Counted from the first letter of the stretch, positions 43,061 to 56,138 are shown. The stretch: DNA of 64,000 nt from Stromatinia cepivora (GCA_014898415.1 RCTD01000016.1:930001-994000), one strand, 5' to 3'. The notes: generated from the letters alone by a model not told the origin. Program-made: numbers and translations.

Positions 43061-44838
43061 ATGGCTTTACCTAGTCTAGATATATGGCAATGGGCCTTCT
43101 TAATACTGTGGTAAGTTTAGAGAATTCTTCCAGAGTCGTCCGTCCTACAGCTATTTCATTCCTGCGCCACAAAATGTGAGAACTAATTGAGGGAACAAAC
43201 AGGCTCCATCGTTATGTCCGATTCATCGTCAATACAATCAGTCATTGGGTTTACAGAACAGTCCCGGTGCCGTCCAATCCCTCTTTCACATCCAAAGACG
43301 TGAGCGTCATAATACCTACGATTCATAACAATTTCGATGAATTGAGAGATTCTCTGCAGAGTATACTCGCGTGTCAGCCAGCTGAGCTTATTCTTGTCAC
43401 CACAGCCGATAAATATCAAAAGTTACAGTACTTCTCCAAGTCCTTGGAAGCCAACAATGTCAGTGTGTTCTTTGCACCAATCGCAAACAAACGAATTCAA
43501 GTATGCGAGGTTATTCCTAAAGTGAAGACGCGCATCTTGGTTATGGCAGACGATGATGTCACGTGGCCAAGAACAATACTACCCTGGTTACTTGCACCTT
43601 TCGAGAATGCAAAGATTGGTGGTGTTGGGCCATGTCAACGAGTCAAGCGAGTACGCGAGGGTACCTTTGCCGAGCGTGCGTTCAATTGGCTTGGAGCTGC
43701 TTATATTGAAAGGCGCAACTTTGAAATTTCGGCAACCCACGGTATTGACGGTGGAACATCCTGCATGTCTGGGCGAACTTGTGCATTCAGGTCCGAGATT
43801 CTGCAAAGTCCTCTTTTCTTGGATGGATTCAAGACAGAAAGATGGGGTCAATATCAACTCAATGCAGATGATGATAACTTTGTCACGAGATGGCTTGTCG
43901 CAAATCAATGGTCGACGTGGATTCAATACAACCGAGAGTGCGAGATTGAAACGACCCTGGAGAATAATTTTAAGTACTTGTATCAATGCTCGAGATGGGC
44001 TCGCAGCAATTGGAGAAGTAATTATACCAGTTTAGTCACGGAGAGACATGTTTGGCAGTAAGTCGGAACACTTTCCGGTCGCGAAGAGAATATTTTGCTG
44101 ATCATGTATGTGTGTAGTCAACAACCGTGGTGTGTGTATGCTTTGCATATTGCCACATTCACCTCCCTGTCCTTCGCCTTCGATCCTCTCATCATCTTCC
44201 TTTCATTCAAGGCTACTGCATCTTGGTCTCCGCACCATCAAATGATTGCAGTAATTGCTCAATTGGTATTCATGCTTATAACAAAGGTTGTGAAGTTGAT
44301 CGGCCTCTTCATTCGAGAACCAAAAGATATTGGATTTCTTCCGGTCTCCATTCTCTTTGGATACTTTCACGGATGGATAAAACTTTATGCACTGCTGACA
44401 CTTCGGATGGTAAGCTAAGACCCCCGCTCTCACATGTTCCCCCTTTTGGGTTTTTTATTTCAATTTTAGATGCTAATAATCCTGGTCCAGACTTCGTGGG
44501 GTAGCCGTGCAGACGGAGATGCCAATGATAGCCACCGTATGAGTCCTCGAGCACGCCGCAGCGAAAGCATCACGCTTCCACCGGGCAACCACCCCGGTCT
44601 CGTCCGCTACAGGGACGAAGTGCAAGTGGGAGCACCCGAAACATTCGAGAACTCACATCACACCTGCTGTTCCGAAAAGTCGAGCTGCGCATTTGAACCG
44701 GAGCTTGACCTCTACCCCCGCTTCGATGATGAATACGACGAATTTTTCGTCGAGGAGAGCAATCTCGACTCAGCTTCCGATACCTCTTACGATGCAAATG
44801 ATTCCCATAATGATGATGATGTCTTTCTTTCTCATTAA
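43061..44838 (+). CDS. GT2 polysaccharide synthase, Cps1/hyaluronan-synthase-like
   Basis: Membrane glycosyltransferase of the fungal Cps1 type, related to hyaluronan and chitin synthases. Four exons (43061-43110, 43203-44057, 44118-44409, 44470-44838) with introns of 92, 60 and 60 nt give 521 aa. The first 50-nt exon (MALPSLDIWQW start) supplies the N-terminal helix. Catalytic features: VIIPT (about 52-56), MADDD (133-135, DxD-type), NADDD (239-241) and QCSRW (278-282, the QxxRW motif), followed by C-terminal helices (DPLIIFLSF, MIAVIAQLVFMLITKVVKL). A charged, disordered tail of about 100 residues rich in Asp/Glu (DEYDEFFVEES, ANDSHNDDDV) follows and probably faces the cytosol. Fungal relatives have been tied to capsule or wall glycan; the sugar made here is unknown. 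It stands alone between two deserts. Confidence 0.88.
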
Positions 44839-47800
44839 TTTCTTGATGAGGCAGTTGTAGAAAAGTAACCTCTGAGACGCTAGTGCAGCATTGTCCCGGG
44901 GGTCATCGCCTTTCTACTGTTTGTCATTTACATGCGTTGTCGATTATTTCAACGTTTCTTCGAATTTCCGGCCGGGCGTACGCGCGCGTGCATTCAGCAT
45001 ATTGACGATTGAAAAGATTACCTGGGTTATTGGTTCACACGCAACATACATATATTTGCGCATTTTCTCGGAGTTTTATCTCTCACTTCCTTTTCTCGAG
45101 AAGAGATGAGAAGGGAGAAGGCATGAGAAGGCATAGTAGTTGCTTTAAAATATAAATTATATAAGTTGCTTTAGGTTGTCGATGTACATACCCACATCCC
45201 ACACCTCAAATTTGTTTATTCATTTTATTTTTGTTTTTATTTTCATGTTTTCATTCTCATTCTGAATTTGATATATCTCTTCATTTTTATCATTCTTTTT
45301 TTTCCTACTAGGATGGAAAAAAGGTCTCCAAAAGTATCGGGCTGGCGGGCTTTACGGACGGCCTCGAAAAAGAAAAAAATCCTTTCGGGTATCTTCATTT
45401 CATTTCATTCTCACTTAATTATCAGCATGGATAAATTGTAACAAGGAAAACTCTATACAGAGGTCCACAGTCAAAGGGGAAATAGGTTCTATGAGAAAAC
45501 AATTTTTTGGTCACTGAAGCAAAGGCATCATTACAGTGATCTGATTTAATCAAACCATGTAGAATAGAAAGATAATTTCGATGGCATATGGATGAGAATG
45601 GTATGATCTGTATGGGAGATTAGAGGCCGCAGGCATGTATGTGGTTTGGATATTCCATATCAATTATCGTTCGTTTCTCCCACCTTAACATTAACAGGAA
45701 CTGAAGATGCGTGTGACCCCCCCAAATCATCAACGACCCATATATCTTGGCACTTTTTCACACATACTCCTTCCGCGCCCTATAAAAAATCGCTCAAACA
45801 TTGCAAGAGGATCGAACGTTTCATACGTACATGAGGACCCTGTGTGGGAAATCTTTGGTAAAGAATCTCTATTGGGAAAGCACATCTTCGGCGTGACCGA
45901 TCAACCATGCCAGGTGCCAGAGTCGACCGCATCCGGCCAGAAAGAAAATTAAACCAAGACAGCGGAAGATGAAACGGTTAGATATTGAACGAGGCAGGTT
46001 TGAAATGCTAGCTATGTGTAACGCATATGCATGCATGTATGTACTTCTACCTGCATATGCTTGAATGACATTGACATATTTCTTGGCATGGGCACATCTA
46101 ATCGGATGTTACCCAGTAGTGGAGATGTGTTTCGTTTGATCCAGGGCTGTTTCGAGGTTTGAATTTGAAAGATTCATAAATGGAGACAAAACGTTGAATT
46201 GGGAAGAGATGATGGTGTGAAGTGTAAATTTAGAATGACGGTTCTGACTCCTTGACGAACTGCGAAAGAAAAAAGGTGGAAAGATATCAACACTAGAGTG
46301 AACAGACAGGTGTTCATCATTGATGAGTATAGATGCGTGTATGCATATCTGCATGCATATGCAATGTATGAACAGGGGATGGGTAGTGCGTTAGAAGAAC
46401 GTGAAACGCTTTGTGATTTGTGTGGGAGGAAAGGCACTGGGGAATTGAGTGATTACCCAGGTATTTATGTGGCCTTTTATTATGGTCTGGACCGAGGTGG
46501 ATATGAGTGATGAAGAAACCAGATAGATATCTCTAGGCATACGGTATGCATGTCGTGGGATTCGTAGGCAATAGTACTTACCCCTTACCTTAATGCGCCG
46601 AGTGCATGCACCATACAAACGAAGAAACAGGAATTTGAATTAATTGGGGCCATTCTGAATACACGATTCTTACATCTTCCATTTCACAAGATATATGCAT
46701 GATGAGACGGAATGTGTGAGCCAAACCGGTATTCGCTCGTGACTTCATGAACGTTGAGGGCGTCCGGGGGTATACACGGAAAACGGAGAATAAAGAAGGA
46801 GAGGGATCTTGCGTTGCAATCGGCAAATCTCTCATGCAATTACATACATTACATCCGAATGAAACTCGGCATCTGAATACCCTTTCCGTCAGTGGATGAT
46901 GTTCTCCCAGAAGATCGGATGTTCGTTGCCAAGAAGGATATTTATCCGGGCCGGGACCGAAGTAAGGGTTGAAATGAATATATAAGTGAGGAAGGCGATT
47001 GCCCCGTTTTGATTGTGGGGCCAAGTTGTGGTTCGAGCAAGTCTATTTGAGTATATTGTGCTATGAATCATATGATGAGTGCAGCGAGATTTTGCTGAGT
47101 TGCGCTCAAACTATATAGTAATATCGGAAAGTAGGTAAGTGGAGTCGGGGGAGAGTGCAAGGGAGCGATGTTCAGGCTATTTCAAAACCCAGCTGGTGTA
47201 GATAGTAATGTTCAAAGCCTCGTATGAATAATGAATGAGGAGGATCTAAAAATGGAAATCGAATCACCATTTGAACGACTCAGGCTTTTGCTCAAGTTTT
47301 GCTATTTCAAGCTTTTGATTGATACAGAACATAAAATAGATGGAGAGAGTAGAAATATCACATTCACACGTTGGCTTTGGTGAGTCCAGAACTGGGAAGC
47401 ATTGGGTCCAATATGACGAAAACACGACAGATGATGCGCGATTATGGAGATGATTGGAGAAGGTGGGGGGACGGGGGCACACTTCGTGTTTGGCGTTTTT
47501 GGCCAAATGTGGGTTGCACAAAGTATGAGGTTTTCCTACATCATATCAACGGCGAGGGTGTGTGGGTAAGGATTAGACACGCGAAGTTGGATGTACGAGC
47601 AAGAAGAGGCTGTTTGAGAAAGTTGAGAACTGTCAAAGTCCCATGTAACAAGCTTAAATCGGATGGACCTGCATCGATGGCGTCTAGGTGTTACCTGTGC
47701 TTCCTAGGAGAAAACGTATGATCTGACTCCTGAGGAAACACTTCGATATTTGTCATTAAAGATATACCAAGCATTTGAAGCCATTTATTGGATTAGGAAG

Positions 47801-49261
47801 TAAGAGCGGACTTTCTGGTTTGCTATGCATACCTAGTATATTATAACCGTTGGTGACGAAGGGATAATTTTACCGTGATTCATCTCGCCTGATATACTTG
47901 CTCAGTCGGCAGGGGCTCTGTGGGGATTATCGAGTGGGGAAGGAAGCTGTGCAGAAAAGTACTTTGGCAATGTCCCCTTCGCTGATAATGAGGCATTGTA
48001 TAGGTACATTCTACGAGGTAGTCATGTACCTATCTGTCAAAAGAATGCGGTTATATTGAAGCATGATGTTATATCATGAAGGATGGTAATACAATGATTT
48101 CATGGTTCTGGGGGCATATTAAACTCTCAAGGCCGTTTTTAGACGCGGCGGGGTATTGTAGATAATGAACTAGACGGGGATTAACTAATTGGGCCGACTT
48201 CAAGTAGGTGCCGAGGAAAAAGCTCTTCGAATCACTCACTAGTTCAATTTGAATATCATGGTACGCGCATCAATTGGGTCGCTGAAATCAGCAGAACATA
48301 CGAGGTCTTTGATGCTTGACTTGGTCAATTGGAAAGACAAGACCTACTAAGAGAGAGCCATACGGCTCTTCGGTCAATGAAATACAATTTCCCAGCCGAT
48401 TGAACTACGAGTTTGCCGATCCACGGCTTTGTGATTTAAATTTTGCGTTGGGTAAAAACCACGATTTTATTTCTTATCGCGCCTTTCTCGGGCAATGGTT
48501 AAAAATCGAGACTCCAATTATCCTTGTTGATATCTGTACCTTGGCCGTCAATAGCGTCCTGTTGTTCATCCATGGGTAGTAAAAGATGGATGTGCATGGA
48601 ATCTCGGTCATAGTTCTTGAATGATATCGTGCAGGAAGAAGAAAAACCTCGGTCCATGATCAGAATCTGGGAAGTCGTCATTGCCAAATGCAACTTCGGA
48701 AGATCAAGTATGAGTAGGGTTAGAGGACATGTTTTTATCCCGATTCAAGCACAGAGTATGGTAGATCGTAATAAAGTGCTTACAGTTGTGTTCTGTTAAA
48801 ATACAGGAGATACAGGGCGGAAAGGCTGCCTTCTAGCCTTCTCCATCAAATGCAAGGTGTGATACCCTTAAAGTACCGCACCACGTGGCCTGAATCAACC
48901 CCACGAAGCAATGCATGAAATGCCGACATGTCTCACTCATATAAGGGTCCATTCGAGGTACTCTGTTTGCAGGCTGTGGTAGATCGGATCGCACTTCCGT
49001 ACTTCCCCGACACGTTCGAAGGACCCGCGTAGCGGTATTAGTCTTCGCTTTCTACCCGTCCCGCTAGAAACAAAATGTTCTCCTTCATGGCTAATGTGAC
49101 TTCCCCTTGGCCAGTATAAACATAGGCGATTGTGTCAATCCATGCTTTGGGGCTGGGTAAAGGGAGATCAATGGAATCGCCCTTTCGAACATGTCCTGAT
49201 AGCATCAAAGCCGCCAAAACCGGGAGATAATGTAAAGCATACTCTATATCTAAATGAATTG
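44839..49261. other. 4.4 kb gene desert
   Basis: AT-rich region downstream of the Cps1-like gene with no supported gene. A cluster of GCATATGC/ATGCATGCAT palindromes lies at 46022-46062 and again at 46335-46365. A perfect 9-bp inverted repeat (ATAGGTACA / TGTACCTAT) lies at 48000-48033. Frames such as 46590-47024 (-) and 47371-47721 (+) have no family features, the latter opening only at TTG. Confidence 0.5.
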
Positions 49262-50227
49262 TTAGTCATGATGTGCAATGCCTTGGCTCACGAGATACTT
49301 ACGGATTGGTATTGCCACCTGATTGGTATTGGTCTGAGGTCTGGAGTGAGGATGTACGGTCTCGAGTTGCTTTAGAATAGGAATCTGTTGCAAAGACAAT
49401 CGACGAAGCCTGCTAGATCTTCTTACAATTGTTGAGCCCCCTACGTAATCCTGATTGGGCCTAGGTACTGGTAGGCTGTCTCGTAATTCTCGAATGTTAA
49501 ATTGTCTTTGTATCAAGAAGGGCTTGCGTTCAGCCCCTTTGGGTAGTACCCTGGCACGTATCGTCACCTGGTCCGACGATCTAGAGGACTTATGGACGTC
49601 TTGTTCTTTTAATATCGCTAATCTTGGTCGCCGTAGACTGACGGCGTTGACAAAAGCATCGGCGGTAACAATATTTCCAAAATAAGCGTGACCCCAAGTT
49701 TGTAAGCGGTCATGGGTATACTGAAAAGGGACACGATGCGTTTGAGTGGAGGATGCAGGAGTTTTGAAATGGCGTCTGGCATCGGAAATGTCGATAGCGG
49801 ACGCCTCTTTTGAACTAGCGGTGTTGAGATGAGTATCAGATTGTTGTAGCTGTTCGTTGGTGAGTCGAATTTCAGGAACAATCTGTGAACTGGGCGCGGT
49901 TCTGGATGAAGACGCACTGCCTGAGGACGTTGCGCCTACTGCCAAGGTCATCATTGTAGAATGTCTCCTGGGTATATCCTGCACTTGGGTTAAGCTACCA
50001 CGCCACGACCACGCGTCAGCTTTCCACTTCGTTGGTACCTGGTATTGTGAGGCATAAGCTCGTGCTGCCACTAGGCTGGGGCTCGGGAGTTGTGCGAGCG
50101 GGGATATAGATCCACAGGCATGGGATGGAACCCTACGCTTACGCTCACGCTCGCACTTTTGCGCAGATTGGGAGTGCATTTCTAGATGCTGCAACTTCTT
50201 ATTCTGCGGGCGAAAGATCTCCGGCAT
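49262..50227 (-). CDS. uncharacterised conserved-looking fungal protein
   Basis: Single exon, 321 aa from the ATG at 50227 (MPEIFRPQNKKLQHLEM); the frame continues upstream only through TTG. A basic motif CERERKRRVP near residue 30 could be a nuclear signal. Ser/Thr-rich middle (TSSGSASSSRTAPSS), then a more ordered part with YTHDRLQTWGHAYFGN and LRRPRLAILK, and a second basic stretch IVRRSSRLRRLS. No domain is recognised. It is divergent from GWT1 over about 1 kb. Coding status rests on length and composition, so moderate confidence. Confidence 0.62.
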   Translation of the reverse strand: MPEIFRPQNKKLQHLEMHSQSAQKCERERKRRVPSHACGSISPLAQLPSPSLVAARAYASQYQVPTKWKADAWSWRGSLTQVQDIPRRHSTMMTLAVGATSSGSASSSRTAPSSQIVPEIRLTNEQLQQSDTHLNTASSKEASAIDISDARRHFKTPASSTQTHRVPFQYTHDRLQTWGHAYFGNIVTADAFVNAVSLRRPRLAILKEQDVHKSSRSSDQVTIRARVLPKGAERKPFLIQRQFNIRELRDSLPVPRPNQDYVGGSTIVRRSSRLRRLSLQQIPILKQLETVHPHSRPQTNTNQVAIPIRKYLVSQGIAHHD

Positions 50228-51238
50228 GGTGAGGAGGACTAGCTTAGGGCAATAATTCGAAGGGACACACAAGAAGAAACAAAGGCTTAGCTTATAATGA
50301 CCAAGAATGTTCGAGTAAAGAAATAACAAGTCCAAATGATGGTGGTTCGCTTTTGTGCGGTCAAACGATATTGACTCAATTGATGAAGGAATTTCAGAAG
50401 AAATTTCAGAAGGGGTCTCAAAAGGCTAGGTGCGTGAAAGAACTTGAATACTATATGATCTAGTAGAGAAAAGTATATATGAAGTGATATACCCATACTG
50501 GACTTGGTTGTATGAGAGGTCAGCTACTCATGTTCAAAGGAGACGAGTTGAAGATTGTCTGAATCATCACACCCCTTACTTGATTCTCCTCACTCAACTT
50601 CGTAACATCAAAGCCGTTCATAGCCATAGAGACAAATCTGCATCACGAAATATGTGAGTTCCCACGGAGGCCCGAGACTTTCAAAGCTGGATGGCCACAA
50701 GTTTTGGATAGAAACTCCGTTGAACCAAACCTCGGATGTGTGTCTCAATTACACACGACGTGATAGGCCGGATGTGGTCTGAAACGTACATTTTCGGTGG
50801 ATGCAAAGGATCCGGTCATCAGAAAGATTGATAATATGCGGAAGAAAGGAGGTGTTTCGGGAATCCATAAGACATCTCATAGGAGAAGAAAGAATGAAAG
50901 AGCTTGGAGTGCGGGAAATCTAGACAGATTAGAACTTTCAATCGTGCCTGGAATGCTCAAACTCCTCAGAAATATAAAGTATGTAATCTACAAAATTTTG
51001 AAATGTATCCCAATCACTAAAAATATTAAACACAGATATAAAGAAGAAAGTTGTTTAATAAAACGTGAGGTATGAAATGGTGAGGTTGGTGAACCGAGCG
51101 GCGGGGGCTGCCGGAACGAACATCGCATCGTTGGCTTGTCTGGCCTCATCAAAAATTATAACACAATTCTTGACCTTCTCATCCAATTGATTCTGCAAGC
51201 ACGGCTTTGCCGGTATGTCGCGGGCAGCTGAGGCAGCT
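50228..51238. promoter_or_regulatory. divergent promoter region upstream of GWT1
   Basis: One kilobase between two divergent starts. A 92-codon frame here (50797-51075) opens at GTG and has no features. The last 150 bp before GWT1 include a TATAACAC-type AT stretch near 51157. Confidence 0.4.
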
Positions 51239-52775
51239 ATGGCTGCTAGTTATAAAAGCTTAAAGGAGGATTTTGTGTCGAATTTAACAGGAGGCAGGCT
51301 TGGAGAGATAAATATGGTCACTGCTGTCGCTCCAGTATGCTTGCGCCATGTCAACTATCCTTAATGCACAACGAGCTAATTTGCCGGCACAGGTCGCAGT
51401 AATTCTTTGGTCAATTTTGCAGACCCGGCAGCATTTTTTCCTGCCATATATTCCAATCGCTTTCGCTGTCGACTTCCTTCTCAATGTCGGGGCTATTCTG
51501 CTGGCGATTTCTGTCTACGCAGATATGCCCCTCATTCTGAATCTCCTCCTACTTGCGCCGGTTCCCTTATTGTATGCCATTGCACCACAAAAGTCTACGC
51601 AAAAGGCTCCGCAAAAGAAACCAAGAATACCGCAGTCGAAAACAAATCCTTCAGACCAATTGAACCCACTTCCGAAAAAACCTTTTCTTACCATCTACCG
51701 AGGGGCAATGATGGTTATCACTTGTCTAGCTATACTCGCGGTCGATTTCAAGATTTTTCCACGGAGGTTTGCAAAGGTAGAAAACTGGGGGACATCGTTA
51801 ATGGACCTGGGAGTAGGATCCTTCGTGTTCTCGGGTGGTCTTGTAGGGGCTCGACCAATACTCAGAGAACGAAATGCTGGCCGAACATCGAAGCTCAGCA
51901 CGCGCTTATACAACTCGTTGCGCCATGCACTACCATTGATTTTTCTGGGAACCATACGATTATACAGCGTCAAAGGGTTAGACTATGCGGAGCATGTTAC
52001 TGAGTATGGGGTGCACTGGAATTTCTTTTTCACCCTTGCGTTCATTCCTCCATTCGTGGCGATATTCCAGTCTGCTTTTCAGCTCATCCCGTCATACGCG
52101 CTGCTGGCAATCATTCTTGGTTCTTTGTATCAAGTTGCGCTCGAATACACCAGCCTCAAAGCTTTCATACTCACAGCTCCAAGAACAGATCTAATCTCGA
52201 AGAATCGTGAAGGGATCTTCAGCTTTTTTGGCTACCTCGCAATATTTTTAGCCGGTCAAGCAACGGGGATGTTCGTATTACCACGCAATTCAATGCCTAT
52301 CGGGGGCCCATTAGCTCAGAGAAAACGCCTCTTAATGACGATGGGCGCATGGTCAGGAGTGTGGATTACGCTCTACTTGTTCACGACAAATTACAAATAT
52401 GGATTGGCATTGAGTGTATCACGCCGTCTCGCAAACCTTCCGTATTTCCTATGGGTTGCAGCTTTCAATTGCTCACAATTGACTGCATTCTGTTTGGTCG
52501 AAACAATATTCTCTCCAGCTGTCCATAAAAGCATGGATGCGAAGACAGAAAAGGAGAATTATGAATTCTCAACAAGTCGAGTCCTTGAAGCGTTCAATAG
52601 AAATGGCCTGGCACTTTTCTTGACTGCAAATTTACTTACAGGACTCGTCAACCTGACCATACCAACTTTGTTTGTCAGCAACCTCCAGGCTATGGGGATA
52701 TTACTATTTTATGCCTCTGCTCTGACAGGGCTTGCAGTAGGTCTGGATGTATATGATATTTCTATTAAAATGTAA
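51239..52775 (+). CDS. GWT1: GPI-anchor inositol acyltransferase Gwt1
   Basis: Acylates the inositol of glucosaminyl-phosphatidylinositol in the ER, an early step of GPI-anchor synthesis needed for wall mannoproteins; PIG-W is the animal counterpart. Two exons: 51239-51334 and 51393-52775, with a 58-nt intron holding a GCTAAT branch site. The first exon ([19 protein letters not shown]) is the conserved lumenal N-terminus of the family; a single-exon reading would miss it and use a false ATG at 51348 inside the intron. Total 492 aa, standard for fungi, with about 12 helices. Further landmarks are [24 protein letters not shown] with [69 protein letters not shown] and [19 protein letters not shown]. 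Its place beside polysaccharide synthases may be chance. Confidence 0.96.
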
Positions 52776-55700
52776 TCCTGGATGGTTTATTTTGAGCACA
52801 GTAATCTGCAATATCTCAGCTTGTGCCTTGAAACTTCCGTGCCTGACGAACGCAACGATAAGCCTTGTACACAAACTTTAGACATTTGATCGAAGCATCT
52901 GCTTTTGGAAGCCATGGATTTGAATGAATCAATCTTACGGGTAGATGAGACAATGAAGCAAACAATCCGGAAGTTTTGACCTCGGCGACAGACTAATTCA
53001 TATACCAAAGTATATCGGGTCGGCAAGATCACTCAAGCTAATTTTGGTATGACCGTTAGCTATTGTCTACTATTGTCCGCGAGAAATCAGGTGTCAGGTA
53101 ATCAAGCAATTCCAAGCATGAAATCTTCAAAGTAATTTGAATTAACATTTGAAGTCACAACCTTAACATTTGGTTTCAATCAGCCCCGAAGAGTTTGGGC
53201 CTGGAGATCATCAGGTTTGTTTGTCGCATCGGGAAGATGAAACGTACTCACCCTGCCCTTCACATGCAACCCTACTCGAACCTCGACACATGATTCGTAC
53301 AATCGAGGAGAATGAAAGGGTGCAGGTACCCATCTGCAATACCACCTTGACCAGATGAGGAATCGAGGTTCATCTTGTGGTACCTGAACCATTCCCGTTT
53401 GCGCTGGTTTACAGTACACTTCTCTTCCTCCGACTTAAACGGGTATTTTTGAATTTTAGCCTGTATCATCGCATGAGTAGCACCTCAAGTACCACGGCAA
53501 AACCATGTTGATGTCGTCCTTTTGATGTTGACATGCTGTAGAACATCGCCAGGAAGTAAAGAAATTAAGATTTGAGGATTGCGGATCTTCTGCCTTTGAT
53601 AGAACGCACCCCTTTTGGTTGAATGTCTATTTTTGTTTCAGAAACATATATTTTTGAAGAACATCTAGAATTGATATATCGAACGTGGTATTTGTATGAT
53701 TTGTGTTGCTTGTAATCCTTCCTTCATCTGAAAAAAAAAAAAAAGAAGATTTGAGTGAAACATATTACTTAATATAGCAATATGATCCAGGATATTTTAA
53801 GCCTTCCAAGCTACTTTCCAGGGCTTTCATACGTACGACAAGGAAAAGCTGGCTCCATTCAACATTGTAATTCACAATTCACGGCAAGACTTTTAAGACT
53901 TGTAATTGGAACTTAAATACTTGCATATGGGTGCATTGGTGCTGCGTTTACTTTTTCTCCCGAAGACTAACGCTTCATCTCCGACGTCAATGCAGGTAAC
54001 ATAGAAGACAGAAGGTTAACCCATTCATATTCCCATTATTCCTATATTGCTTCTACGAAACCGATCCATTAATCCCGTACTAAAAGACTGTTTAGAGTCA
54101 AGACTCGAATGATGCTTTCCGAAATCTACTTTACTTTTATCCACTATATATTATTTAATGAGCAGTGTGGGGAAGAAAAGATGGAGGATGTGTTGAGGAT
54201 GATGGTGGTCTTTTTGTTATCCCTCGAAATCCAAAATAATCTAAATCAGGAGAGATTCGCCGATGATGACTTCACGCTGCATTTTGTACAGTGTGGAGGA
54301 GAACTTCAAGGTTCTTCCATACCTAGAAATACTTGATCACCGGTACATGACTCCTCCCATGAGAGAGTTGTTAATTCATTACCAAGGGAATCCTTGAGAG
54401 ACTGCCAGTGGGCAGATCGTATAATTGCTCACAGACGTCAATAAGACCCAGGATCCTTTTCTTTCAGCGTGCCACGTCAATGCAAAATAAACAACCATTT
54501 TTATCATGTTTATGCCATTTGTTGATTTAACCACATCATCCCCAAGGTCTCATCAAGGTCACCCATTCTCGTAAAATCTTTTACGACCGAACTAGAAGGC
54601 GGCTATCAAATCTTTTGCCGTTTCGGTTGTTTATGCCAGAGAAATCACGAAAAGATGCGGAGATGTAGTAGGCATGCTGATTGAGCAAACTTCTTGGATG
54701 AGGAGAACTTTCACCTGATATCAAGGAATTGCCTGTTGCTCTCTTCCCCTTTTTTGAATGAGGGTGATGGGAAAGAAATAGCAGTAACATTGCAGCCAAA
54801 CCGCTTTTCATGCACTTTTCTCATGATGAATTAATAAAACTTTCTGTGACCCCAGTATAGAAAAAAGGAAACTCTTTCTCCCGAGTTCCTATTTGGTTTG
54901 CGTGCGTGAATATTGTATTCGCCCTTTCTTTGCTTTTGCTCCAATTGCATCCAACGACCTCACATCTACGAAGTATCGAATTCATCATACCTCCCTCTGA
55001 TCGTCCAACAAGCTGAGGACGCAGGACAGCGAATTCGAACAGAGACCTATCGTTAAATAAATGTTCAATGCCAACAATTAGATTGAATCCAAATCATATG
55101 GTAGTAATCTCACAACTTACTCTACTCTTTTTATAGGTATGTACAATATCATTTGGAATATTTAAACTATTTGGAACATTCATATTCATTTCCCCCTTCC
55201 CCTCCGGTTCTCACATGATGGGATATCCAAAAGCACCCAAACCACACCATCACAATCAATATTAGAAGCAAACCAAATCCATTACATTGATTGACTTATA
55301 TACCATTTATAACCTTCCAAACTTCTGTTTGTATGCTCATTCATATCTTATGGTTTTAAGTCAATCTGCCTTGTGTAGTGCAAGTTGCATTGCTCATCCA
55401 CAACAATCACAATCACAATCAGCAGCATGAGTTTTGCGCTCCAAGCTTGCCCATGTTTCCGCCCAGCTCATCAATCGACCTGCGCTTTCTCCTTTACCTC
55501 TCTCAGCTCATCAAACCCTTCGCTAAATGATCAAAAAGGAAATTAGGAGAAGAGAAAAAGGTCGAGTCGATCCAAGGAAAGTCGAAATTTGGAAGTGGAA
55601 GTGAGAGAAGAGGCATTTCGAATCTTTTTAATCTTATAATCTTACTGGCTGATATCGAGGAAAGATTTGTTGTTGCAAGGAAAAGAAAAGGAGGACTATC

Positions 55701-55872
55701 GGTAATAGTAAGTACCATCAAAATTCATATATATCAAGTTTCATTATTTTTTGCGGTTCATTGTTTGGCAATGAGATATTAGAAGGGAGAGAACAGAAAA
55801 AGGCTTAATACCTACCTACATTCAGAGAGTACCTAGGTATTCAGAATTCAAAGGCCCAAACACTAGTAGTAA

Positions 55873-55896
55873 CTACTAGGTACCGTACCTAAGTAG
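55873..55896. repeat. inverted repeat CTACTAGGTAC / GTACCTAAGTAG
   Basis: Arms 55873-55883 and 55885-55896 are complementary with one bulge. Flanked by CTACT/AGTAG runs. Confidence 0.55.
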
Positions 55897-56138
55897 CAGT
55901 GTAGTAGTGTAGTAGTATCAGCACCAAAAGTCTTTCATATCAACATCAATGAGGCCTTTCTCTACCTACTAAGTATTAATACACTACGAAATTCACTACT
56001 ACACATAAACAAGGTGCTCGTACAGTCTGACTTTTGTCAGTTTGGTAGCGGTCTCCACCCCCTGGAAATTCAATTCAATCTATCTACCTTCTCTTTTTTT
56101 TTTAATCTACTCTCTACTGCCTCTTTCTTACCACACTC

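Noticed and set aside
46590..47071. 144-codon minus frame in the 44.8-49.3 kb desert
   Set aside because: No domain, irregular composition, and no splice or start context to support it.
50797..51075. Basic 92-codon frame upstream of GWT1
   Set aside because: Opens at GTG, AT-biased composition, sits in a divergent promoter.
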